Assembly: GCA_010672825.2 (NCBI GenBank)
Contig: JAAHFU020000001.1
Location: forward strand, 1,922,001 to 1,986,000
From: Leptolyngbya sp. SIO1E4
GTDB lineage: Bacteria > Cyanobacteriota > Cyanobacteriia > Phormidesmidales > Phormidesmidaceae
Direction of reading: 5' to 3'
DNA length: 64,000 nucleotides
A program made the position numbers and the translations under genes. This document shows positions 52,650 through 59,104 of the stretch, piece after piece (the stretch's first letter is position 1; every line of letters starts with the position of its first letter). Under the pieces are notes generated by a model, which saw only the letters and a program-made list of their open reading frames with translations, made no database searches and was not told where the DNA came from.

Positions 52650-53195
52650 ATGTTACTCAACACACCCGCTTGTCAAGTCGGTCAGCAGGCTCCAGCCTTT
52701 ACCCTCTCAGATCCAGATGGAAATGCCTATTCTCTCGACAGTTTGATAGGAGAAAAAGGCTTGTTAATGGCCTTTATTTGTAATCACTGTCCCTATGTGC
52801 AGGCAGTGATTGACCGATTTGTTGCTGATGCCAAATTACTCCAGGCGGATGGGGTGAACGTGGTCGCGGTGATGTCGAACGACTACCGCTATGTGTCTGC
52901 CGATAGCCCCGCCAATATGAAGGTTTTTGCCCAACAACACGGGTTTACGTTTCCTTACTTAGTCGATGAAGACCAGTCTGTGGGGAGAGCCTACGGTGCG
53001 GTTTGTACGCCTGATTTCTTTGGTTTTAATGCTGAAGGTACCCTGCAATATCGCGGTCGGTTAGACAATGCTCGCATGGGCGATCCGACTAACCGCAAGC
53101 CTGAGCTGCTCGAAGCGATGCAATTAGTTGCGGCGACTGGCGCTGGCCCAAAGGTGCAGCACCCTAGCATGGGCTGTTCGATTAAGTGGAGCTAA
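52650..53195 (+). CDS. Thioredoxin-like (redoxin family) protein
   Basis: A 181-residue redoxin fold with GQQAPAFTLSDPDGN at the start, a CXXC motif in AFICNHCPYVQAVIDRF and cis-Pro region VCTPDFFGF. This matches the AhpC/TSA-like thioredoxin group with CNHCPYV. It is probably a cytoplasmic thiol oxidoreductase that handles peroxides or other oxidised targets. It lies between an SDR and a glutathione transferase gene, which supports a stress function. The gene ends 49 bases before the next. Confidence 0.88.
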   Translation: MLLNTPACQVGQQAPAFTLSDPDGNAYSLDSLIGEKGLLMAFICNHCPYVQAVIDRFVADAKLLQADGVNVVAVMSNDYRYVSADSPANMKVFAQQHGFTFPYLVDEDQSVGRAYGAVCTPDFFGFNAEGTLQYRGRLDNARMGDPTNRKPELLEAMQLVAATGAGPKVQHPSMGCSIKWS

Positions 53196-53247
53196 TCCTC
53201 TGGCGACCAATCCTTTTTCTGAACCGAGATAACCCAGGAGACTTGTG

Positions 53248-53916
53248 ATGACTTTAAAGTGGCCAGCCCAATACCCCGATCGCATTCAACTGTATTCGCT
53301 GGGAACCCCTAACGGACAAAAAGTTGCGATTGCGCTGGAGGAAATGGCCCTGCCCTATGAGGCCCATCGGGTCGATATCATGGCAGGTGATCAGTTTATC
53401 GATGAATTTGTGGCGATTAACCCCAACTCGAAAATTCCCGCCATTGTTGATCCTAATGGGCCTGGGGGCACGTCGCTATCGGTGTTTGAGTCGGGGGCAA
53501 TTTTGATTTATCTGGCAGAGAAGTCAGGACAATATTTGCCCACTGACCCGGCAGCTCGTAGTGCGTGTTTACAGTGGTTGTTTTTTCAAGTGGGAGGTGT
53601 GGGGCCAATGTTTGGCCAGTTTGGTCATTTTTATAAGTACGCTAAGGAAAAGATTCCCTATGGCATTGAGCGCTATCAAACTGAAGTTAAGCGTTTGTTG
53701 GGCGTTTTAGAAACACGGTTGCAGGGGCAAGACTATCTTGTTCAAGAAGGCTATACCATTGCTGACATGGCGACTTTCCCTTGGGTGGGTGCGCTCGATT
53801 GGGGGTACAACGCGGTTGAGCTACTCCAGAACTTTCCTAATGTTGTGAACTGGTATGAACGCTGTAAACAGCGGTCTGCCGCTGCTCGTGGATTGGAAGT
53901 GACGCAGTTGACTTAA
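53248..53916 (+). CDS. Glutathione S-transferase, YghU-like
   Basis: The N-terminal thioredoxin-like domain reads LYSLGTPNGQKVAIALEEM, with the GSH contact region NSKIPAIVD and FESGAILIYL. The C-terminal helical domain has DYLVQEGYTIADMATFPW. The TPNGQK segment in place of a catalytic Ser or Tyr is typical of YghU/Ure2p-like nu-class enzymes, which have disulfide-bond reductase activity. CAGGAG sits seven bases before the ATG at 53248; a GTG three bases earlier is an alternative. It closes the TetR-controlled group. Confidence 0.9.
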   Translation: MTLKWPAQYPDRIQLYSLGTPNGQKVAIALEEMALPYEAHRVDIMAGDQFIDEFVAINPNSKIPAIVDPNGPGGTSLSVFESGAILIYLAEKSGQYLPTDPAARSACLQWLFFQVGGVGPMFGQFGHFYKYAKEKIPYGIERYQTEVKRLLGVLETRLQGQDYLVQEGYTIADMATFPWVGALDWGYNAVELLQNFPNVVNWYERCKQRSAAARGLEVTQLT

Positions 53917-54116
53917 CCATCGCTGAATAAGTTGTCTTGCCAGCAAAGATGCCAAGAATCTATCCCCGAAACTCTTAAATCAAAATAGTTTCAGCCGAAA
54001 TCGTAGGTTTCTGTTCAAAGACCCCGCTGGGCTATTAGCGTGTGTGTTTCAAGGACTTACGTATAAGCGGCAGCTTTACCAAGGTGAGGATGGGAGGGGT
54101 GTATTTGTAGTGCGTC
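53917..54116. other. Intergenic region after the glutathione transferase gene
   Basis: These 200 bases hold no gene I can support. They open a 1.3-kb gene-poor island rich in short elements and hairpins. Confidence 0.4.
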
Positions 54117-54290
54117 TAACTAGGTTGTCATAAATACTCATCACACTTGTCATATCGTTGGCGTAGCTGCTCCTTTGGAGCTGTGGAACGGAGCAGCATC
54201 GAGAGATCTTAGTGCATGGCGTGAGATGAAGATTCGATTCCTCCCTTCGCTCAGAATGACATCTTAGGGATACTTTGGGCGACCTACTTA
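54117..54290. repeat. Family C element, complete 174-bp copy
   Basis: The left end is TAACTAGGTTGTCATAAATA at 54117. The right end, read inward from 54290, begins TAAGTAGGTCGCC. The middle contains TGTCATATCGTTGGCG, as at 40204-40290. TA stands at both ends. The terminal TAAGTAG equals the first seven bases of the IS630 ends at 22463, so IS630 transposase might move it. Confidence 0.65.
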
Positions 54291-54384
54291 TAGCCCTATT
54301 CAGGTCAATCCAGTACGTTTTGGTGAAGGCAGGGTCTAGGGTTTGGGGTCTAGGGTGTGCTTGATCCAAATGCACACCGCTATA
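54289..54384 (+). repeat. Family B element (96 bp)
   Basis: It starts TATAGCCCTATTCAGG at 54289 and ends CACACCGCTATA at 54384. The core is GGGTCTAGGGTTTG then GGGTCTAGGGTGTG, on the plus strand. It abuts the family C element, sharing the TA at their junction. Confidence 0.8.
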
Positions 54385-54405
54385 TCTTCCATAAAGTTAC
54401 TCATG

Positions 54406-54444
54406 GCTGTCGCTTACCTGTGGTAAACACAGGTAAGCGACAGC
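54406..54444. other. Perfect 17-bp hairpin
   Basis: GCTGTCGCTTACCTGTG (54406-54422) and CACAGGTAAGCGACAGC (54428-54444) are exact inverted copies with a five-base loop. No T-run follows on either strand. It lies about 70 bases beyond the 3' end of the minus-strand peptide gene and could end its transcript, or be a small mobile palindrome. Confidence 0.7.
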
Positions 54445-54513
54445 AGCTATCGGCGATGCAGGCGATTCGTATTGCGCTTACTGATCAATCTCTATTTCAC
54501 CCCAGTTGAGCAA

Positions 54514-54678
54514 TTACCTCCACTCTTCGATTAATTCTTTTCCCACTAATCTGCGTAAGCCTAGAGGATTGTCTAAGTTAGTAACTGCCTTGTATCCACC
54601 CCCATTAATCTGGTCAAGCTCGCGCTTAGTAATAATGTTGAGGTCGTTAGACGAACGAAGATCAGAAATTTTAATCAC
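54514..54678 (-). CDS. 54-aa peptide with double-glycine-type leader
   Basis: A GTG at 54678, with AGAGAGG eight bases upstream, opens a 54-codon frame ending at 54514. The start reads MIKISDLRSSNDLNIITKRE and continues LDQINGGGYK. The ELDQINGG segment (residues 20-27) matches the EL..I.GG pattern cut by C39 peptidases in bacteriocins and other exported peptides. The part after GG is 27 residues, charged and without Cys (ending KELIEEWR). No peptidase or ABC exporter is in the window. The ribosome binding site and motif support it; similarity is not shown. Confidence 0.55.
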   Translation of the reverse strand: MIKISDLRSSNDLNIITKRELDQINGGGYKAVTNLDNPLGLRRLVGKELIEEWR

Positions 54679-54829
54679 AATTTATACCTCTCTTTGTATA
54701 TTTATGGGTTGTGGACGACAGGCTTATTGCCACACGCAAAGTGTAGCTCCTATGCCTCGATGAAAGTATTAGCGTTAGAGAATTAATCGGTCATTTTTAC
54801 TTCAATTATGTCCTTTAAGAACAGTCTGA

Positions 54830-54924
54830 TACAGCGTTTCTGAATCCAGTGAGGTACACAGATCTACCTAGAACCCTTGATCTCAGGAAATAAGCTGTAC
54901 CTCACCTAGAAAGGAAATGCTGTA
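54830..54924. repeat. Family A element (95 bp)
   Basis: From TACAGCGTTTC at 54830 to AAATGCTGTA at 54924, with GTGAGGTACA inside the left end and its inverted copy inside the right end. Same length and ends as 25295-25389. TA stands at both ends. Confidence 0.8.
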
Positions 54925-54964
54925 AGTAGGTCGCTGTCAGTCTTCTTAAGATGGGAAAGAGACT

Positions 54965-55060
54965 TATAGCCTTGTTCAGTTGAGTCCAGTACATCTGGGT
55001 CAAGACAGGGTCTAGGGTTTGGGGTCTAGGGTGTGCTTGATTAGCCTGCATACCGCTATA
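54965..55060 (+). repeat. Family B element (96 bp)
   Basis: From TATAGCCTTGTTCAG at 54965 to CATACCGCTATA at 55060. Nearly identical, on the opposite strand, to 25398-25493. A short family C-like end (TAAGTAGGTCGCTGTCAG) lies between it and the family A element. Confidence 0.82.
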
Positions 55061-55080
55061 TCTCGAGAACCATATCTGCG

Positions 55081-55121
55081 CCCTTCCCAGCCGCCCCTTG
55101 CCAAGGGGCGGCTGGGAAGGG
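55081..55121. other. Perfect 19-bp GC-rich hairpin
   Basis: CCCTTCCCAGCCGCCCCTT (55081-55099) is followed by GCC and its exact inverted copy (55103-55121). It lies 140 bases past the 3' end of egtD on the minus strand. There is no T-run after it. Such a stable structure could stall polymerase or be a repeat-type palindrome. Confidence 0.75.
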
Positions 55122-55260
55122 TCTGATCTGTCGCTTTAGAAACGAAAATTGGGATCCGGACCTGTAGATGAGTGCCTGGACAGTCCGCTCATCTCGGATC
55201 ATGCCGTCCGGGCTTCAGGATGACGGAATGTGATGATGGAATCTTTGGCATTGCCTATCC

Positions 55261-56322
55261 CTACTGGCGTTCACATAACAGGAGGGCAAACCACTGCTTC
55301 TCATTGGTAAAGGTCTGCCTCACCCGTAGGCCATGGGTTAACAGTTCCTCAGATAACCGATGCGGGTCGAATTTACGGGAAATTTCACTCAGCAGCCGTT
55401 CTCCTTGGGTAAAGCTCAAGGTCAGATTCAGCGCCTTCAGAGTCACCGTTTGGTCGCGTAAGCTCTCGATGTACATCTCAATTTGGCGATCGCGAACGTT
55501 GTAAATCGCGATATGGCGGAATTGGGCCAAATCAAAGTTCCCTTGAAAGCGCCAGTTGAGATGGCTCAGCATATTGAGATTAAACGCAGCTGTAATCCCT
55601 TGCGCGTCGTTGTAAGCAGCTTCCAGGGTGGCCGTATCTTTATGCAGATCCACCCCTAGCAAAAAATAATCCCCGACAGCCAGCGCCTGACTCACCGCTT
55701 GAAAAAAGACCTGACAGCGGCTCGGCGATAAATTACCTAAGGTGCTGCCGATAAACGCAATCATCCGATGGGAAAATGCAGCAGTCGGTAAATTAGCCAG
55801 TGCCGACTCGTAGGTGCTCACTAAGCCATGGACTGTGAGTAAAGGATATTCAGTCAACAGGGCACGGGCGCTCTCTTCTAAAATGCCACCGCTGACATCA
55901 ACGGGCACATACCTTAAAGAACATCTACGCTGGCGGTAAACATCCAGCAGAATGCGCGTTTTGCTAGAACTGCCGCTCCCCAGTTCGACAAAATCGCATG
56001 GCCCCACCTGATCGACAATTGCCCCGGCAGACCGCTCTAAAATCTGACGCTCCGTGCGGGTTAAATAATATTCCGGTAATTCAGTAATTGCCTCAAATAG
56101 CTGCGATCCATGATCGTCATAGAAGTACTTGGGCGGCAGGGATTTGGGGGTTTGCGTCAACCCCGTAATCACATCTTGACCGTCTTCTTCTGTGGTTAAA
56201 GATGCGACTGAGGTGCGGTATTCGAGGGTCAGGCGATCGCGGGAGAGTAAGGGGGGAAACAGCGATCTTGAGGGATCTTTTTGGAAGGAGGACTGACTAG
56301 TCTGAGAGGGAGGCACAGGCAT
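55261..56322 (-). CDS. egtD: EgtD, L-histidine N-alpha-methyltransferase
   Basis: EgtD makes hercynine from histidine with three S-adenosylmethionines, the first step of ergothioneine synthesis. The protein has LPPKYFYDDHGSQLFEAITELPEYYLTRTE, VELGSGSSSKTR (SAM-binding loop) and MIAFIGSTLGN, all typical of the family. Start choice is open: ATG at 56322 or GTG at 56355; I use the ATG. The genes egtB and egtC lie upstream in the same direction, with a 240-base gap before egtD that may hold its own promoter. Length fits EgtD. Confidence 0.92.
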   Translation of the reverse strand: MPVPPSQTSQSSFQKDPSRSLFPPLLSRDRLTLEYRTSVASLTTEEDGQDVITGLTQTPKSLPPKYFYDDHGSQLFEAITELPEYYLTRTERQILERSAGAIVDQVGPCDFVELGSGSSSKTRILLDVYRQRRCSLRYVPVDVSGGILEESARALLTEYPLLTVHGLVSTYESALANLPTAAFSHRMIAFIGSTLGNLSPSRCQVFFQAVSQALAVGDYFLLGVDLHKDTATLEAAYNDAQGITAAFNLNMLSHLNWRFQGNFDLAQFRHIAIYNVRDRQIEMYIESLRDQTVTLKALNLTLSFTQGERLLSEISRKFDPHRLSEELLTHGLRVRQTFTNEKQWFALLLCERQ

Positions 56323-56566
56323 GATGTCACTGAATTCGTCAGAAGGGGGGCTCACTTGGCCACATCCAGATCCCCGGTTTTTGCCTACGGAAAAACGCCA
56401 GTTTCTATAGCAGTCGCCAGTCCGATTAGGACAAGACTGCGAGCCATTTTGATGCTGTGCTGTGCATCAGAACGAGACTCGGTGTCCTCATCAAAGTGGC
56501 CAGCGCTATCAATCGGATGTGGTTTCCAAAACCTCTGTGTATTCTGCCATCGGATTTCCAGGATGA

Positions 56567-57865
56567 CTATGCAGATAGCACACATCGAAACCCTGAGAAC
56601 AACTGCCGCACTGAGGGGTGGTACCAATTCCGAAACGTCGACCGCAACACCCAAGGGCGTGTCGCCCAACTGCCCCCCCGGAGCACCCGATGTGCCCGAT
56701 CAAAATACACCTGAGAATAGCCCTCATAAGGATAGGGGACAAACTCGGCATGCCCCTCAAACCAGCTATGTGTCCACTCCCAAACATTCCCTAACAAATC
56801 CTCACAGCCAGTAGCGCTACGCCCTGCTGGATAGATGCCAACCGGGGTGGGCCCCCCCTGTTGATCCCCAAAATTGCAGCGGCTGGCAGTCGGGAGTTCT
56901 TGCCCCCAGGGATAGGGCTGTTTTTGAGTGTGATTTGGTTGCCAACAGGCAGCTCGCTCCCATTCTGCTTCCGTTGGCAGCCGTTTGCCGACAAAACAGC
57001 TATAGGCATCCGCCTCATACCAGCTCACTCCACACACGGGTGTCTCTCCCCAGTCCGGATCGGTTCGCCAATAAAGCGGCTGGGTAATGCCGTGTTTCTG
57101 TACCCACGCCCAGCCCGCTGGATGCCACCATTGGCTGTTGTGATAGCCGCCAGCAGCAATAAAAGCAGCATATTCAGCGACGGTGACCGGGGTGCGATCG
57201 CACCAATAATCAGCCACGGTGACTCGATGGGCCGGGCGCTCATTATCTAGCGCATCCAGGCTATCGCTGCCCATCTCAAACTCACCCCCGGGGATCAACA
57301 CCATGTTTGCCGTAGAGCCCAGTTCAGGCGAAGGCTGAACGGCCTGTACATTGGCTGCAGCCGTTACCGTTTGGGGTGCGGCATGGGTCCAACGATGCAG
57401 GGCTAAGAGAAACGTCGCCGTTTCTGCATGTTGACTTTCATGCTGCACAACCCAGCGCCAGAGCCGCAGCTGATCGTATAAAGGTGCTGTTTCTAAATAG
57501 GCAAAGGTGCGATCGCGAATATCCTGCAGCAGCGCCAGGATATCAGGCAAGACCGGCAAATTCTCGCGCTCGGCTTTGGGTAACCCATCGGCAGCAAATA
57601 ACGTTTGATAGTGGGGATAAGGACAGGGATCCTCCTTCAAATGCTCCAAGAGCCACAGCGATTCGGTAAAGGCAATGTGCCCTAAGTGCCATCCCACCGG
57701 GCTAAAATCCGGATGAACCTGCTGGCAAAATTCTGCCTCGGTTAGCTGATCCAGCAGCTTCAGGGTACTTTGGCGACATGCGGCCATGTCATTTCTGAGG
57801 ATCTGGCGCAATTCAGCCAGGGTGAGATTGGCGGAGGTGGCTGAGGGAACGAAACTGAACGTCAC
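56567..57865 (-). CDS. egtB: EgtB, ergothioneine sulfoxide synthase
   Basis: The iron site is visible: GWHLGHIAF and the HX3HXE motif in VVQHESQHAE, in an N-terminal DinB-like domain. A C-terminal formylglycine-generating-like domain follows (GGEFEMGSDS, TEAEWERAA, NVWEWTHSWF, LRGGSWATRP). EgtB joins hercynine to a thiol donor (gamma-glutamylcysteine or cysteine) using oxygen. I start at GTG 57865; a TTG at 57922 or a start nearer 57787 is possible, and the true start overlaps the end of egtC. EgtB-like SenA of selenoneine synthesis is an alternative, but egtD and egtC beside it favour ergothioneine. Confidence 0.9.
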   Translation of the reverse strand: MTFSFVPSATSANLTLAELRQILRNDMAACRQSTLKLLDQLTEAEFCQQVHPDFSPVGWHLGHIAFTESLWLLEHLKEDPCPYPHYQTLFAADGLPKAERENLPVLPDILALLQDIRDRTFAYLETAPLYDQLRLWRWVVQHESQHAETATFLLALHRWTHAAPQTVTAAANVQAVQPSPELGSTANMVLIPGGEFEMGSDSLDALDNERPAHRVTVADYWCDRTPVTVAEYAAFIAAGGYHNSQWWHPAGWAWVQKHGITQPLYWRTDPDWGETPVCGVSWYEADAYSCFVGKRLPTEAEWERAACWQPNHTQKQPYPWGQELPTASRCNFGDQQGGPTPVGIYPAGRSATGCEDLLGNVWEWTHSWFEGHAEFVPYPYEGYSQVYFDRAHRVLRGGSWATRPWVLRSTFRNWYHPSVRQLFSGFRCVLSA

Positions 57866-58628
57866 AATGGGTGCCCACAGTAAACAACGAGAAGTCAGGA
57901 CAGGTCTCCCAGTTACCCTCAAATAAGGGTTCAGAAGCCACTAAAACGGCCTCAGGAAAGTGGGGATCGTCCCGCAGCCAGTATAGAGAAGGTGCAGGAT
58001 TATGGGAGGCTAAGCGAGACCCCACGAGCTTTTGTCCATCACTGACCAGCACATTTGCAGCCACGGGCGTATCGTACTCATAGGCCAGTGCCATCAGCGT
58101 TTCGAGAGTAGCTGCTAGCGCTGTCTCCAGGGTGGGTGGCTGTTCAGCGGATAACGCACTGAGCAGTAATCCCCATATGTGTTCAGAGTCGGTGCTGCCT
58201 CGCAGGGTGGTGTAGGCGCGATCGCTCATGAGTTGCCCCATCGGACGGTAGAGCGTGGTGTGAAACTGCTTCACATAGCCATTGTGAGTAAATAGCCAAT
58301 CGCCGACCTGAAAGGGCTGACAATTGCTGATATCAACCCCCTGCCCCGGCGTTGCGCTGCGCACGTAAGCTAATGCACACCTCGTCGTAATGTAGCGACA
58401 CAAAGACGAGAGGTTGGCATCATTCCAAATCGGCAAGATATTGCGATATGTAAAAGGAGCAGTTGTTTGAATGGGGTGATACCAGCCCAACCCAAACCCA
58501 TCTGCGTTGAGTTTGGCAACCGCTAACTCCTTGGGCGCATAGGCTTGCACCACTAAAGAATGGGGAACATCTAAGATCAGCGAATCGAGCTGAATCTCAG
58601 GCCCCAAGTACCCTAACAGACGACACAT
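57813..58628 (-). CDS. egtC: EgtC, class II glutamine amidotransferase-like hydrolase
   Basis: The protein begins MCRLLGYLG, with Cys2 as nucleophile after Met removal, and has FTHNGYV and STDSEHIW as in Ntn-type amidohydrolases. EgtC removes glutamate from gamma-glutamyl-hercynylcysteine sulfoxide, so the presence of egtC suggests that gamma-glutamylcysteine is the sulfur donor. It is the first gene of the unit, and its 3' end overlaps egtB by about 50 bases. No egtA or egtE is seen; gamma-glutamylcysteine can come from glutathione synthesis. A tRNA gene lies 150 bases upstream on the other strand. Confidence 0.9.
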   Translation of the reverse strand: MCRLLGYLGPEIQLDSLILDVPHSLVVQAYAPKELAVAKLNADGFGLGWYHPIQTTAPFTYRNILPIWNDANLSSLCRYITTRCALAYVRSATPGQGVDISNCQPFQVGDWLFTHNGYVKQFHTTLYRPMGQLMSDRAYTTLRGSTDSEHIWGLLLSALSAEQPPTLETALAATLETLMALAYEYDTPVAANVLVSDGQKLVGSRLASHNPAPSLYWLRDDPHFPEAVLVASEPLFEGNWETCPDFSLFTVGTHCDVQFRSLSHLRQSHPG

Positions 58629-58778
58629 AGACTTTAAATTCGAACTCCAGATGCTGGGCTGCTGCGGTGGCAGATCTCAAGGGCGGGTTGCCGATGCTTA
58701 GCGACCCTTGCAGACCTCAGGTCTAAAAAGACACCCCACCCCAGCTCGCTGAATGTATGCTAGTCTGATATCTGCCTT

Positions 58779-58849
58779 GCGGGTGTAGTTTAGTGGTAAA
58801 ACCTCAGCCTTCCAAGCTGATGATGGGGGTTCGATTCCCCCCACCCGCT
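58779..58849 (+). tRNA. tRNA-Gly (anticodon TCC)
   Basis: The 71-base sequence folds as a tRNA. The acceptor stem pairs GCGGGTG (58779-58785) with CACCCGC (58842-58848), with T as discriminator. The D-loop contains AGTGGT, the anticodon arm reads CAGCCTTCCAAGCTG with anticodon TCC, and the T-arm has GGGGGTTCGATTCCCCC. No CCA is encoded. Confidence 0.96.
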
Positions 58850-59104
58850 TTGCTCATACCCATCTCCAGAGATTGTTTCAACGGAATCCCTAAAGTGGGT
58901 TGTATGCTGTTCTTGCAAAGATTCAACGATTTGAGTGGGGCCACGCCTCCAATACCCCCTTGGCCTCTGACGCTTCATCCCCTGTCCTGACGGGTGTTTC
59001 TAACTGCTTTCCCATCCTCCCTCAGGTAAAGTGCGATCGCATTCTTCCGGGGGATGCCTTTTATACTGTGGAAAACCCTATATATCCCCCATCAAGATCG
59101 CCCT

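Noticed and set aside
54506-54763. 85-codon plus-strand frame over the peptide gene
   Set aside because: No ribosome binding site or motif; the minus-strand peptide frame has both.
56281-56814. 177-codon plus-strand frame over the egtB-egtD gap
   Set aside because: It mainly overlaps the two egt genes on the opposite strand and has no recognisable domain.
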